51,664 nt of DNA from Pseudomonas amygdali (GCF_002699855.1 NZ_LKBW01000190.1:1-51664), one strand, 5' to 3'; numbered from the stretch's first letter, positions 24,926-36,192 are shown. Notes: generated by a model not told the origin, from the sequence alone. Translations and numbers: made by a program.

Positions 24926-26191
24926 TCACTCGGCGTTGAGCAGAGGTCTGGTCAAGTTGTACAACATGGCTTCTGCAGACATCGCCCAATGAAAGACACC
25001 GGCCATGAGGGTCGGGCCGGCCTCGATGTCCTTGAACGCAGTGCGATAGCCTGGCGATTGAATGATTGCGTTGCCGGCGAGCAATGGAACCATCACGATC
25101 AGGGCCACCGCTGCCGCTCTGACGGCGACAAGCCTCTTCTGTATGAACGCGCGCTGCTCGACGGTCGACAACAACAACCCGACGATATTGAGCGCGCCCA
25201 TGAAAAGACCACTCAGCAACGACCAGGGTACGAACCACATGTTTTTGAGGACGCTCAGGCTCTGTGCGCCATGCACATCAGTGCGCGCAACGTCGCTGGC
25301 CATGTTGCTGGCGATGCCATTGAGGTACGTGTTGAACTGATTGGGCGTGACAAGCAGGTCCATTCCTTCCACGTAGAGCGGGCCCAGGACCTGACGCGCC
25401 ATGCCGCGCACCTGCGCAGTGTTGGCCATCGCCTGACGGGTACGCAGGCCTGAAGGCATCGCCAACGCGTAGTCTTCGGCGCTCGGCGGGTCCTGTTGCA
25501 GGGCTGCGTTCGGGAGGGCAAGCGGTTTGCGTTTATTGCCCGCTACGCCAGAGCGCCGCAAGGCTTCTACCTTTGCGTATTCACGGGCGATATCGTCAAA
25601 GACCGGGATGACTTCCGCTTGCAGCCGGCTGTAGAGCCTATCGGCGTTGCGTCGGGTATAGCCCTTGAAGACGGTTTGGGCGAAGCCCTGAAAATTGTGG
25701 CCAATCTGCTCGACGTACGAGCCCTGAACACTCATGAGTACGCCAAGATTGGCGATGAAGGCCTTGCCCTCGCCCTTGTCGCGATATTCCTGATAGGGAA
25801 TGCCGGGTATCTGCACCGAATCGTAGAGCAGGCCTTTTTTCGTCACGTAGGCGTAAAGGCTGTAAACCCGCAGATCGGCCGGAAACGCTTCAGCAATCGC
25901 GTCCGGGACCACACCCTGAACCCACCAGGTCAACGGGGCCAGTACCACGGTACTGAGCAGGATGGAGCGCATGAGATGCTGCTGATGTCCCCATTTCCCA
26001 TGAGCCCAGATACACAGGCGCCAGGCCGCCAGGCACACGCTCACTGCGGCAAGGCTCTGCCCGTATATTTCCAGCGCCTGCAGGTTTTTGAGGGGAATAT
26101 CGGCGCCAGCCTTGTTCAACAACTCTGCGTTGAACAGCAAGCCACCGATCAGGCAAAGGGCATTGAGAACGGTAAGTACAGCAAGCAGCAT
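24926..26191 (-). CDS. Multi-pass membrane protein of unknown function
   Basis: I do not recognise this 421-residue protein. Predicted membrane segments lie at about residues 1-23, 46-64, 77-97, 317-342 and 353-375, with a final hydrophobic patch near the C-terminus. Between them is a large soluble region (about 98-310), rich in Tyr, Arg and Ala, with EYRDKGEGKAFIANLGVL and EVIPVFDDIAREYAKVEALR, possibly helical. No catalytic motif is evident. It precedes the SH3/glycine-zipper lipoprotein by 25 nt, suggesting a two-gene envelope unit. Start ATG at 26191; base composition matches its neighbours. Confidence 0.8.
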   Translation of the reverse strand: MLLAVLTVLNALCLIGGLLFNAELLNKAGADIPLKNLQALEIYGQSLAAVSVCLAAWRLCIWAHGKWGHQQHLMRSILLSTVVLAPLTWWVQGVVPDAIAEAFPADLRVYSLYAYVTKKGLLYDSVQIPGIPYQEYRDKGEGKAFIANLGVLMSVQGSYVEQIGHNFQGFAQTVFKGYTRRNADRLYSRLQAEVIPVFDDIAREYAKVEALRRSGVAGNKRKPLALPNAALQQDPPSAEDYALAMPSGLRTRQAMANTAQVRGMARQVLGPLYVEGMDLLVTPNQFNTYLNGIASNMASDVARTDVHGAQSLSVLKNMWFVPWSLLSGLFMGALNIVGLLLSTVEQRAFIQKRLVAVRAAAVALIVMVPLLAGNAIIQSPGYRTAFKDIEAGPTLMAGVFHWAMSAEAMLYNLTRPLLNAE

Positions 26192-26365
26192 CCAACCAAT
26201 CCTTGTCAGAGTGGAACCAGTGATTCACAACACTTGAGTGCGAAGGTGATCACTGACCAACTGCGGCGCATTCTGCCTGCAGTCCAAAAATGATGCCAGA
26301 GCTATCAGGTGTTGCCGGTCGTCCGTGCCCTGCAACACCTGAAATACCGACAGTGACGTCAGCTG

Positions 26366-27679
26366 CTACTTCAACTGATTGGCAAACCGACCCACTGCGC
26401 CTACCACCTGTTTGGCCCCCTCCTGAATCTCGACGATCACCGCGCCCGCCTCGTTGGCCAGCAAAAGACCCTGTTCCGCCTGAGTGCGGCTGTTGGCCAT
26501 GCCGCGTACCGCCTCATCGGCCAGCGACTGGTTTTGCTGCACGACGCTGACGATCTCTTCGGTCGCGGCGCTGGTGCGGCCGGCCAGTTGGCGGACTTCA
26601 TCGGCGACCACGGCAAAGCCCCTGCCCTGCTCACCGGCGCGCGCGGCCTCGATGGCGGCATTGAGCGCCAGCAGGTTGGTCTGCTGGGCGATGCCGCCGA
26701 TGGTCTGCACGATGGAGCTGATCAACAGGGACTGCTTGCCCAGTGCTTCGATGCCCGACGATGCCGACTGCATCTCTTCGGATATCTTGCGCATGGTCTG
26801 CACAGTGTTCTGCACCACATCCGCGCCGCGCTGGGCGCTGACGTCGGTCTGCTGGGAGATTTCAAACGCCACGCTGGCCGCCTGGCTGACTTCATCTTCG
26901 CGGGCGACCTGATCGGTCACCAGCGTGGCGAACTTGACGACCTTGTAGAGTTTGCCCTGAGCATCATGAACCGGGTTGTAAGTAGCCTCCAGCCAGACCT
27001 CACGCCCGCTGCTGTCGATACGTTTGAAGCGCCCTGCGACGAACTCGCCGCGGTTGAGCATCGCCCAGAACTCCCGGTACGGTGCCAGTGAAGTTTCAGC
27101 CGGATCACAGAACATGCTGTGGTGCTTGCCCTTGATCTGCGCCAGGCTGTAACCCATGCCACGCAGAAACTGATCATTGGCCGTGAGCACGTGGCCGCCA
27201 AGATCGAACTCGATCACGGCGGTAGAGCGCAGCAATGCCTGAATGAACGCAGAGTTCTCGGCAGCGGTCTCGACGGTCTGGGTGATGTCCGACCCGTAGC
27301 ATTGCAAGGTCACCAGTTTGCCCTGGTCATCCAAAACCGGCTGCCACATAGCACGAATCCACACCAGACTGCCGTTGGCATGCAGAAAACGGTAGTTGTC
27401 GATCACCGACTCACCTTTCTGCACCGCCAGCTTGAGGTTACGGTAGCAATCGAGCTGTTTGACGTAGGACGGCACCATCTGGTCCAGATCCTTGCCCAGC
27501 AACTGGTCGGCAGAATAACCAAGCGCCCTTAAGAAGTTGTCATTGGCATGGACGATACGGTTGTTGGCGTCCAGACTCAGCGACACCATACGCGCGTCCA
27601 TCCCTTTCTGCATTTGCCGATACATCGATAACTCGGCGTGTTGTGCCTGTAATTCCTTTTTCAAGCGAGTGTTGAACAT
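26366..27679 (-). CDS. Soluble PAS-PAS methyl-accepting chemotaxis protein (BdlA-like)
   Basis: A 437-residue cytoplasmic receptor without membrane helices: PAS1 (about 30-135), PAS2 (about 150-257), both ending in W.....P..D..G, then a chemotaxis signalling domain (about 262-437) with the conserved hairpin tip [20 protein letters not shown]. The architecture and length are those of P. aeruginosa BdlA (biofilm dispersion) and of Aer-2-independent soluble receptors. BdlA senses dispersion cues and lowers c-di-GMP through partner enzymes; such a role here, near a cellulose operon, is inference. No CheR-binding pentapeptide is at the C-terminus (RFANQLK). It is monocistronic, 174 nt downstream of the unknown membrane protein gene. 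Confidence 0.85.
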   Translation of the reverse strand: MFNTRLKKELQAQHAELSMYRQMQKGMDARMVSLSLDANNRIVHANDNFLRALGYSADQLLGKDLDQMVPSYVKQLDCYRNLKLAVQKGESVIDNYRFLHANGSLVWIRAMWQPVLDDQGKLVTLQCYGSDITQTVETAAENSAFIQALLRSTAVIEFDLGGHVLTANDQFLRGMGYSLAQIKGKHHSMFCDPAETSLAPYREFWAMLNRGEFVAGRFKRIDSSGREVWLEATYNPVHDAQGKLYKVVKFATLVTDQVAREDEVSQAASVAFEISQQTDVSAQRGADVVQNTVQTMRKISEEMQSASSGIEALGKQSLLISSIVQTIGGIAQQTNLLALNAAIEAARAGEQGRGFAVVADEVRQLAGRTSAATEEIVSVVQQNQSLADEAVRGMANSRTQAEQGLLLANEAGAVIVEIQEGAKQVVGAVGRFANQLK

Positions 27680-27936
27680 GACGGCACCAGTAGTGGGTTG
27701 TACGTATGTATCGGCCTAAGCGTAGACGGGATTAAGGCGTTTCGTCTGATGATGGCAGATTGAATTGATGTGGGTTGCCCGCATAACCGGGGCCTGCAAT
27801 TGCGGAACCTTGAATGGGCAGGCTGATAACGAATGTGCAAGGCGAAACAAAATGCAGGAGCCATAGGTCACAACGGGTTGACCAGCTATTGCCTGCTAGA
27901 CTCACTTACTTGCAGCAACGCCATTAAGGACCCTCA

Positions 27937-28899
27937 ATGATGCGACGCATTCTGATCACCGGTGCAAACGGTTTTGTCGGGCAGATGCTGTGCCGTAAGC
28001 TGCAGCACGCCGGGCACCATATTGTTGCATTGGTGAGCCCTGACTCTCCCCGCTCCGCTTATGCTGCCGAATCGCTGCATTGTGACATTCGCGACGCCGC
28101 TGGCCTTGAGCAAGTGGTGTCTCAGGCAAATCCCACTCACGTTGTGCATTTGGCGGCTATTACGCATGTGCCTACCAGTTTCCAAGACCCTCTGGCCACC
28201 TGGCAAACCAACGTCATGGGCAGCGTGAACCTTCTACAGGCATTGCAACGCAAGGCCCCTCAGGCATTTGTGTTGTTTGTCAGCTCATCGGAAGTCTACG
28301 GCGAGGCATTCAAGCAGGGTATTGCGCTCGACGAAAACAGTGTCTGCAAACCCATGAATCCCTATGCCGCCAGCAAACTTGCCGCCGAAGCGGCCTTTCA
28401 TGAGTACTTTCGTCGTGGCCAGAACGGTATTGTCGTACGTCCGTTCAATCACATTGGTGCCAGGCAATCGGCTGATTTCGCGACCGCGTCATTTGCTCGT
28501 CAGATCGCCTTGATAGAAGCAGGCAAGCAAGCACCACAGTTGAAAGTCGGCAACTTGCAAGCGGCGCGAGACTTTCTCGATGTGCGTGATGTGTGCAATG
28601 CCTACGTCGCCCTGCTGGACATGGCCACCAGGCAGGAAGCCTATCCTCAATGCCTGAATATCTGCAGCGGCGAGCCCGTCCGTATCGAGGCAATACTGAG
28701 TCAGCTCATGGCACTGAGCTCAGAGAGGATCGATGTGATAAACGATCCCGAACGAATGCGGTTATCTGACATCCCCTGCGCGTTCGGTGATAACTCCGCT
28801 ATCCAGAAAGTCACTGGCTGGACGCCCACCACAACGCTGCAGTCTACACTCACGACACTGCTGAATTACTGGCGCGATGAGATAGCTGCAACGGCTTGA
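27937..28899 (+). CDS. rmd: GDP-6-deoxy-D-lyxo-4-hexulose reductase (Rmd-like SDR)
   Basis: A 320-residue extended short-chain dehydrogenase. The NAD(P)-binding motif GANGFVG is at residues 9-15, the catalytic Ser in FVSSSEVYGEA and Tyr143/Lys147 in YAASKLAA. Segments such as VVRPFNHIGARQ and NLQAARDFLDVRDVCNAY are typical of GDP-4-keto-6-deoxy-D-mannose reductases, which make GDP-D-rhamnose for A-band type LPS. The convergent neighbour is gmd, which supplies the substrate. Start ATG at 27937 (a second ATG follows immediately) behind AAGGA. A related function such as GDP-6-deoxy-talose formation is a possible alternative. Confidence 0.85.
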   Translation: MMRRILITGANGFVGQMLCRKLQHAGHHIVALVSPDSPRSAYAAESLHCDIRDAAGLEQVVSQANPTHVVHLAAITHVPTSFQDPLATWQTNVMGSVNLLQALQRKAPQAFVLFVSSSEVYGEAFKQGIALDENSVCKPMNPYAASKLAAEAAFHEYFRRGQNGIVVRPFNHIGARQSADFATASFARQIALIEAGKQAPQLKVGNLQAARDFLDVRDVCNAYVALLDMATRQEAYPQCLNICSGEPVRIEAILSQLMALSSERIDVINDPERMRLSDIPCAFGDNSAIQKVTGWTPTTTLQSTLTTLLNYWRDEIAATA

Positions 28900-28921
28900 G
28901 CTACCGGTTTTATGCGTGAGG

Positions 28922-28942
28922 GGCGTTGCGATCAACAACGCC
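28922..28942. terminator. Stem-loop between convergent rmd and gmd
   Basis: A perfect 7-bp stem, ggcgttg (28922-28928) and caacgcc (28936-28942), with a 7-nt loop lies between the two stops. There is no T-tract on either strand, so it may be an mRNA 3' structure rather than an intrinsic terminator. Confidence 0.4.
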
Positions 28943-28986
28943 TGAAACACCCACCCTACACCTACTAGAGTATGAAAGAGGGACGC

Positions 28987-30033
28987 TTAAAACGATGTTC
29001 CCTGCTGGTTACGCTTCAGATCGGCATCCACCATCAACCGGCATAGCTGCTCGAGACTAGTGTTCGCTTCCCAGCCAAGCACCTTCCTGGCTTTTTCGGG
29101 GTTGCCGATAAGCAGCTCCACTTCAGAGGGGCGATAGAATCTTGGGTTGACTTGAACAAGGGCTTTGCCCGTGGCCGCATCAATGCCCTGTTCGTTCTCT
29201 GCGCTACCTTTCCACTCCAGGTCAATATCGACAGCCTTGAAGGCCATTGCCACAAAGTCTCGAACGGTTTCGGATCGATGGGTGGCCAGTACGAATGAGT
29301 CGGGCTCATCAGCTTGCAGCATGCACCACATGCCTTCGACATACTCCTTGGCAAAACCCCAGTCAAGTCTGGCATCCAGATTGCCTAATTCCAGAAGTTG
29401 TGACATACCCAGTGAAATACGTGCGGCAGAATCGGTAATTTTGCGGGTGACAAACTCTTTTCCCCGCAGAGGAGACTCGTGATTGAACAGAATGCCGCTG
29501 GCACCGAAGATCCCATACGACTCCCGATAGTTGATCGTCATCCAGTGCGCGTAAAGCTTGGCCACACCATAAGGACTGCGAGGATAGAACGAGGTGCTTT
29601 CGACCTGTGGGACTTCTTGCACCTTGCCGAACATTTCAGAAGTGGACGCCTGATAAAAGCGTATTTTCGGGTTCACTATGCGTATCGCTTCAAGCAGGTT
29701 GACTGCGCCCAGGCCGGTAATTTCAGCAGTCGTTATCGGCTGGTCGAAGGAAACACCAACAAAGCTCTGCGCCGCCAGGTTGTAAATCTGGGTGGGCTCG
29801 GCTTTTTGCAGCAAGCGAATACTGGCACTCAAGTCAGTCAGGTCGTGTTCAACAAGGTGCAAATTCGGATGGCTGGCCACGCCAAGTTCTTCAAGACGCC
29901 AGAAGTTGACCGAGCTGGTACGGCGGTAGGTGCCGTAAACCGTATAACCTTTTTCCAGCAGCAACTGAGTCAGGTAAGCGCCATCCTGGCCAGTGATACC
30001 CGTGATAATTACAGATTCTCTAGGTGCATTCAT
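28987..30033 (-). CDS. gmd: GDP-mannose 4,6-dehydratase
   Basis: A 348-residue Gmd converting GDP-D-mannose to GDP-4-keto-6-deoxy-D-mannose with NADP. The cofactor motif [20 protein letters not shown] is at about 11-30, [12 protein letters not shown] is the Gmd signature around residue 36, and the catalytic residues Thr131/Glu133 (STSEMFGK) and Tyr155/Lys159 (YGVAKLYAH) are intact. [11 protein letters not shown] and [14 protein letters not shown] are also typical. It faces rmd, and together they form the GDP-D-rhamnose pathway, but transport and glycosyltransferase genes are absent from this window. Upstream, a tiny reading frame repeats the first codons of gmd (see separate entry). Confidence 0.95.
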   Translation of the reverse strand: MNAPRESVIITGITGQDGAYLTQLLLEKGYTVYGTYRRTSSVNFWRLEELGVASHPNLHLVEHDLTDLSASIRLLQKAEPTQIYNLAAQSFVGVSFDQPITTAEITGLGAVNLLEAIRIVNPKIRFYQASTSEMFGKVQEVPQVESTSFYPRSPYGVAKLYAHWMTINYRESYGIFGASGILFNHESPLRGKEFVTRKITDSAARISLGMSQLLELGNLDARLDWGFAKEYVEGMWCMLQADEPDSFVLATHRSETVRDFVAMAFKAVDIDLEWKGSAENEQGIDAATGKALVQVNPRFYRPSEVELLIGNPEKARKVLGWEANTSLEQLCRLMVDADLKRNQQGTSF

Positions 30034-30093
30034 AAATAGGGGATTCCGGTCCGGGCTGACGCGACTTCATTTATTACGCCGAGGTGCATTCAT
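30022..30093. repeat. 12-bp direct repeat at the gmd start
   Basis: aggtgcattcat occurs at 30022-30033, where it is the gmd start region on the minus strand, and again at 30082-30093, exactly 60 nt away. On the minus strand the upstream copy opens an 8-codon frame, MNAPRRNK then stop, whose first five residues equal those of Gmd. Confidence 0.8.
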
Positions 30094-30443
30094 GACGCTC
30101 GGCACGCTCGCTTCGAAGGCAACCCACAGCGCTTGAGTCGAAGCATATGATCACTATAGATGCGGAATCTGATGTGCAAGCAGTCATTTTCAGTAAGTTA
30201 TGTTTGCGAGCTGCTCCGAACAAATATCAGAACAGGATAAGTAGGCCGTGCGGTTTACCACTCTCACCGTGCGGTTACCCTAGCGCAGATGACCAAAAGG
30301 AGAACAGCAGTCGTCCTGACGCCTTGCCGGAAAGTCGACAGGAACCGCCGGTCGCCTTCAAGACCCACACACCACACACTAATAGCACTAAGACATCATT
30401 CGTGATGTCCTAATGTCTCTCGATGTTAATGTACCGGTGTCAC
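30094..30443. other. Gene-poor region between gmd and the GGDEF gene
   Basis: This stretch separates divergent gmd and the diguanylate cyclase gene. It must hold both promoters. Apart from the hairpin at 30392-30409 and a repeated cgagcg-like motif near 30095-30115, I see nothing definite. A possible 88-codon frame on the plus strand (30147-30413) looks non-coding. Confidence 0.5.
30392..30409 (+). promoter_or_regulatory. Hairpin in the leader of the GGDEF gene
   Basis: GACATCA, loop TTCG, TGATGTC: a perfect 7-bp stem with a UUCG loop, 35 nt before the proposed start of the GGDEF gene. No T-tract follows. It could be an operator dyad or a leader structure. Confidence 0.45.
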
Positions 30444-31661
<1,218 letters not shown>

Positions 31662-31744
31662 AATGACGCTTTGCAGGGCCCGGCTTTACCCCACATCCAG
31701 GCCGCTTTAAGCTCGTCGCGCAAACCAAGGCCAGGAGCCAGCGC

Positions 31745-32182
31745 ATGAGCGTTCACATTGATGTCAATAACAACCCTACAGAAGAAGATCGCCTGGCGAT
31801 TCTGGAACCACTGAAGCGCTTTAACGCCGAGCAAGCGGGTGACGGCAAGTCAGAGAAAGTGGCGATGTTCATTCGCGATGATCAGACCCGGGAAATTCTC
31901 GGTGGCCTGCACGCACGCATTCTTTATCAATGGTTGTTCATCGAGTTGCTGGTGGTGCCGGAGCAAACCCGGGGGCAAGGCATGGGCTCGCGTTTGATGC
32001 AGATGGCTGAGGATCTTGCGGTCGAGAAAGGCTGTGCAGGGATCTGGCTGGATACCTTCGACTTCCAGGCTCCGGATTTCTATCGCCGCCACGGTTACAC
32101 CGAGTTCGGGCAGATTGACGACTATCCGCCCGGCAGCAAGCGCTTCTTTTTCCAGAAGCGCCTGCCGGTATCAGCGTCCTGA
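31745..32182 (+). CDS. GNAT-family N-acetyltransferase
   Basis: A 145-residue GNAT enzyme. The acetyl-CoA site is LVVPEQTRGQGMGSRLMQMA (RGQGMG), followed by GIWLDTFDFQAPDFYRRHGYTEFG, a layout common in small stand-alone GNATs of unknown substrate. AGGAG lies 7 nt before the ATG. It ends 8 nt from the convergent chemoreceptor gene, with both stop codons inside one short dyad. Confidence 0.85.
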   Translation: MSVHIDVNNNPTEEDRLAILEPLKRFNAEQAGDGKSEKVAMFIRDDQTREILGGLHARILYQWLFIELLVVPEQTRGQGMGSRLMQMAEDLAVEKGCAGIWLDTFDFQAPDFYRRHGYTEFGQIDDYPPGSKRFFFQKRLPVSAS

Positions 32183-32194
32183 CGCTTGCGTCAG
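32179..32194. terminator. Short dyad spanning both stop codons of convergent genes
   Basis: ctgacgc-tt-gcgtcag is a perfect palindromic dyad of 7-bp arms. It includes the TGA of the GNAT gene (ending 32182) and the TGA of the chemoreceptor gene (ending 32191). No T-tract follows, so intrinsic termination is uncertain. Confidence 0.35.
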
Positions 32195-33831
32195 ACCTTG
32201 AACTTGCCTACCAGGTTGTTGAAGGAAATCGCCAGACGAGACAGCTCCTGACTTGAAGCGCTGGTCTGGTGAGCGCCAGCAGCGGTCTGGGTGGAGAGGT
32301 CCTGAATGTTGATCAGGTTGCGATCCACCTCGCGCGCAACGTGCGACTGCTCTTCGGACGCGGTAGCAATCAGCATGTTGCGATCGTTGATTTCGGCAAT
32401 GCTCTGCGCAATGCGCTCCAGCGACTGGCCGGTGGCCTGAGCCAGGGATTGAGTATTGCTGGCGAGGGTACGGCTGTTACCCATGGCTCGCACAGCCTGA
32501 TCGGCACTGGCCTGCACGCTGCCTATCATGGTTTCGATTTCACCTGTGGACGCCTGAGTACGAGCGGCAAGCGCACGTACTTCGTCGGCCACCACGGCAA
32601 AGCCGCGGCCCTGTTCACCGGCGCGCGCAGCCTCGATGGCGGCGTTGAGGGCCAGCAGGTTGGTCTGTTCGGCGATACCACGAATCACGTCCAGCACCTG
32701 ACCAATCTCACGAACCCGCCCGGCAAGCTCTTCAACCATTGAGGTGGAGCTGCTGATCTCGGCGCTGACGTTATTGATCGCACTGACCGCATCACGCGCC
32801 TGATCACGCCCGGTAGCCGCTTCGGTACTGGTCCGCTTTGAGGCGTCAGAGGTAGACATGGCGTTACGCGCCACTTCTTCGACCGCAGCGGTCATTTCGG
32901 TGACCGCCGTGGCAGCCAATTGAATCTCGTCGTTCTGTCGCGTCAGGCCACGGCTGCCTTCTTCGGTAACGGCATTGAGTTCTTCAGCAGCCGAAGCAAG
33001 CTGATCGGCAGCGCTGGAGATCTGTCCGATAGTGCTCTTCAGGCTGTTCTGCATATCACTGAGCGCAGTTAGCATCAGGCCTGCTTCATCACGGTGAGTG
33101 CTGACGATCGGCTGGGTCAAATCGCCACCGGCAATGCGCTGCGCACTGACAAGGGCAGAGGAAATGGGCGAACTGATCACACGACTGATAAACAGTGCCA
33201 AAAGGAAAGCAGCCACGAAGGCAATGCCGATACCCATATACAGATTGAGATTGGCCGATGATTCTGTTTTTCCAGCGGCGATTGCACCTTCGCCTATCTG
33301 ACGGTTGTTGGAGCCGACTATGATGTTCAGCTCACCCATCACGGTCAGATAGGCCTTGCGAACGTCGCCTTCGACCAGCGCCCTCGCAGCTGCAACGTCT
33401 CCGGAAAAGGCAACAGCCGCAGCCCGATCGACCAGCGTCTGATAGACGGGCCAGTCCTTGTCCATCTGATCACCTGCAGCGCGCTCGTCATCTTCAAGCG
33501 GTGTCGCACGATAGGTCGCGTAAGCTTTTTCTGCTTCTGCGCGATTGTTTTTCTTGCTGGCGAGAACTTCATCCTTCGCGCTTTGCGACGCATCGCTGGC
33601 GGCGACCGAAAGCAAGCGATACAAATCACGATTCTGCTCGACAACATTGATGGTGGCCTCGTTGGTTTTCGACACCGACACCAGGTTGTTGGAGAACGCA
33701 AGTTTCAGGTTGCTGGCAAGCTCACCGATCCCCCGGCTGGCAACCATGCCCACCGCGAGGGTGATAACCGCGCAGAGTGCAAATGAGATAAACAGCTTGG
33801 TGGAAAGCTTGGCGTTGTAGAACCAGTTCAT
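32191..33831 (-). CDS. Methyl-accepting chemotaxis protein, four-helix-bundle sensor
   Basis: A 546-residue transmembrane chemoreceptor: TM1 (about 11-31), a helical periplasmic sensor of about 160 residues of the four-helix-bundle type, TM2 (about 196-218), HAMP (about 219-271) and a cytoplasmic signalling domain with the tip [18 protein letters not shown]. The C-terminus [10 protein letters not shown] lacks a CheR/CheB-binding pentapeptide. The ligand cannot be predicted; four-helix sensors in pseudomonads often bind organic acids or amino acids. Start ATG at 33831 with a GGAGAAA sequence upstream. Monocistronic. Confidence 0.93.
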   Translation of the reverse strand: MNWFYNAKLSTKLFISFALCAVITLAVGMVASRGIGELASNLKLAFSNNLVSVSKTNEATINVVEQNRDLYRLLSVAASDASQSAKDEVLASKKNNRAEAEKAYATYRATPLEDDERAAGDQMDKDWPVYQTLVDRAAAVAFSGDVAAARALVEGDVRKAYLTVMGELNIIVGSNNRQIGEGAIAAGKTESSANLNLYMGIGIAFVAAFLLALFISRVISSPISSALVSAQRIAGGDLTQPIVSTHRDEAGLMLTALSDMQNSLKSTIGQISSAADQLASAAEELNAVTEEGSRGLTRQNDEIQLAATAVTEMTAAVEEVARNAMSTSDASKRTSTEAATGRDQARDAVSAINNVSAEISSSTSMVEELAGRVREIGQVLDVIRGIAEQTNLLALNAAIEAARAGEQGRGFAVVADEVRALAARTQASTGEIETMIGSVQASADQAVRAMGNSRTLASNTQSLAQATGQSLERIAQSIAEINDRNMLIATASEEQSHVAREVDRNLINIQDLSTQTAAGAHQTSASSQELSRLAISFNNLVGKFKV

Positions 33832-34095
33832 GGAGAAATCTCTAGTTTTAACAGCTGGCTGAGGCTGGGCTGCGGTGCTCGAGGACCGGCAGCTTCAGGC
33901 TCTGTATAAAGCGTCTATCGGCAGCATCAAGCACCACTGAAGTGACATTCATCCGATTGGCCGCCAAGGGCTCAGGGCTAATGGCGCAATGCTTTGAAAC
34001 AGGCTTAAGGTAACGGCCCAGCGGTGTAACAAGAACTTCCCGCACTGACTGCGTTAGTATTTCCCGCCTACGATCAGTCAGAGCCACGAATCAGG

Positions 34096-36105
34096 ATGCC
34101 GTCTTCGCCCGCCGAAAAACGTCCATTACCGTCCATCCTTGCCGGTCCGCTGTTACGCCGCCAGGAAGCCGGCCGCCTGGTACTGTGGCTGGTGGGCTCG
34201 CGCCCGCTCAAGCTGATACTGCGTCTGCGTCATGGCGTTGAGAATGCAGCAGATGACTTCAACGACCATTCACTGACCGATCAGCAATGCCAGATCGTCG
34301 CAGTAGGTCGCCACGCATTCATTCATCTGATCGACCTGCAACTGGAGGCCGAGCTGCCCCTGGACACCTGGATCGATTACGACCTGTTGGTAGATGGCGA
34401 ACCGGGCGGTATCGCCGAGTGGGCGCCGCACCTGCTGTACGACGGTGCCCGTTATCCGAATTTCGTAGTGCGCAGCAGCATTGATCAGCTCTTGCATGGC
34501 TCGTGTCGCAAGCCACATCACAGCGCGGCCGAGGGTCTGCTCTGCGTGGATCGCCTGTTGGCCGACAACCAGGACCCGTTGCAACGCCCTGCGCTGTTGA
34601 TGATGAGCGGCGATCAGATCTACGCCGACGATGTCGCCGGGCCGATGCTGCGCGCCATTCATGTGCTGATCGAACGGCTGGGGTTGTTCGATGAGCAACT
34701 CGACGGTGCTGTTGTCGACGACAGCACCAGCCTTTATGCGCACCCGGCCAGCTATTACCAGCGTGCCGACCTGCTACCCGCCCTGAAAAGCAACGACACG
34801 CTGCGTGAGCGGTTCTTTGGTGGCACCAGCAAGCCGGTATTTACCAGCAGCACTGCGGATAACCATTTGGTCACTCTGGCGGAAGTGGTGGCGATGTACC
34901 TGCTGGTCTGGTCACCCACGCCCTGGACCCTGATCGAGCCAGGCAAGCCGCATCTGGAAGCCGACGAAGTCGAGCGTTATGCCAGAGAGCAGCAACTGGT
35001 CGAGGATTTCACTGCGGGGCTTGAGGGCGTGGCGCGTGCGATGGCTCACCTGCCGTGCATGATGATTTTTGACGACCATGACATCACCGATGACTGGAAC
35101 CTGTCGGCAAACTGGGAAGAAACCGCGTACGGCCATCCCTTCTCGAAACGCATCATCGGCAATGCCCTGCTCGCCTATCTGCTCTGCCAGGGCTGGGGTA
35201 ACAATCCCGACGCACTCAACGACCTGGTCCGGCAGGTACATGAACTGAGTGCAGCGGCTGTGCGCAAGGATAACTGGCTGGACAGCACGGCCCAGGACGC
35301 GCTGATCGATCAGTTGCTGAAGTTTCAACAGTGGCATTACGTTCTGCCGACCAGCCCGGCGCTGGTGGTACTGGATACGCGCACCCGACGCTGGCGCAGT
35401 GAATCGAATTTCAATCACCCGTCCGGCCTGCTGGACTGGGAAGCGCTCAGTGAACTGCAACAGGAGCTGATCGACCATAAATCGGCGATTATCGTGTCAC
35501 CTGCCCCCGTGTTCGGCGTCAAGTTGATTGAGGCGATACAGCGTGTCTTCAGTTGGTGCGGCTACCCGTTGCTGGTCGATGCGGAAAACTGGATGGCGCA
35601 TCGTGGCGCAGCCAACGTCATTCTGAACATCTTTCGCCATTCCAGAACCCCAGGCAATTACGTGATCCTCTCGGGTGATGTGCATTACTCGTTCGTCTAC
35701 GAAATCCTGATCCGTCAGCGCAGTGGCGGGCCTCACATCTGGCAAATCACCAGCAGTGGCATCAAGAATGAATTCCCCCGTCGTCTGCTGGACACTTTTG
35801 ATAGGCTGAATCGCTGGTTATACTCCCCCCGCTCACCTCTTAACTGGTTCACCAAGCTCCGCCTTATGAAGGTTGTTCCGCGCATGCCCGAGCACAGCAA
35901 GGCCGGTGAACGCTTATGGAACTCGGCAGGTGTCGGTCAGGTAATGTTCAATGAACAGGGCCAGCCGACCCTGATCAACCAACTCAATGCCAACGGTGAC
36001 GCGCCTACCTGTTTCGTCGAACCGCAAGACTCCAGAGACGAGCGGTCTGACACAGATCGCGGTTTTCTGGAAAGTAACCGGGAAACAAGGGATAGTCACC
36101 GCTAA
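34096..36105 (+). CDS. PhoD-like metallophosphoesterase, no signal peptide
   Basis: A 669-residue protein with the PhoD-type metallophosphatase core but no Tat or Sec signal. Metal-site motifs are MSGDQIYADD (about residue 172), MIFDDHDITDDWN (about 325) and LSGDVHYSFVYE (about 527). The N-terminal about 110 residues form a separate beta-rich domain preceding the phosphatase core. Some cytoplasmic members of this group act on nucleotides or phospholipids; the substrate is unknown. It lies 87 nt upstream of pcs and is probably in one operon with it, which may hint at a role in phospholipid or choline-phosphate metabolism (inference). The ribosome-binding site before the ATG is weak. Confidence 0.85.
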   Translation: MPSSPAEKRPLPSILAGPLLRRQEAGRLVLWLVGSRPLKLILRLRHGVENAADDFNDHSLTDQQCQIVAVGRHAFIHLIDLQLEAELPLDTWIDYDLLVDGEPGGIAEWAPHLLYDGARYPNFVVRSSIDQLLHGSCRKPHHSAAEGLLCVDRLLADNQDPLQRPALLMMSGDQIYADDVAGPMLRAIHVLIERLGLFDEQLDGAVVDDSTSLYAHPASYYQRADLLPALKSNDTLRERFFGGTSKPVFTSSTADNHLVTLAEVVAMYLLVWSPTPWTLIEPGKPHLEADEVERYAREQQLVEDFTAGLEGVARAMAHLPCMMIFDDHDITDDWNLSANWEETAYGHPFSKRIIGNALLAYLLCQGWGNNPDALNDLVRQVHELSAAAVRKDNWLDSTAQDALIDQLLKFQQWHYVLPTSPALVVLDTRTRRWRSESNFNHPSGLLDWEALSELQQELIDHKSAIIVSPAPVFGVKLIEAIQRVFSWCGYPLLVDAENWMAHRGAANVILNIFRHSRTPGNYVILSGDVHYSFVYEILIRQRSGGPHIWQITSSGIKNEFPRRLLDTFDRLNRWLYSPRSPLNWFTKLRLMKVVPRMPEHSKAGERLWNSAGVGQVMFNEQGQPTLINQLNANGDAPTCFVEPQDSRDERSDTDRGFLESNRETRDSHR

Positions 36106-36192
36106 ACTTATCGGCAATTGCCGGGTCGATAGTTGCTACCGGTCAGGTTTGCGGCACACCCTGGCAAGCATTATTTCCTGGAGAGCGCCCCC

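Noticed and set aside
30147..30413. 88-codon plus-strand frame between gmd and the GGDEF gene
   Set aside because: No ribosome-binding site, low-complexity Pro/Ser/Thr content, no recognisable domain; overlaps promoter-like sequence and the leader hairpin.
33848..34087. 79-codon minus-strand frame between the chemoreceptor and PhoD-like genes
   Set aside because: Its only support is length. It lies in the shared upstream region, has no clear ribosome site and resembles no family I know.
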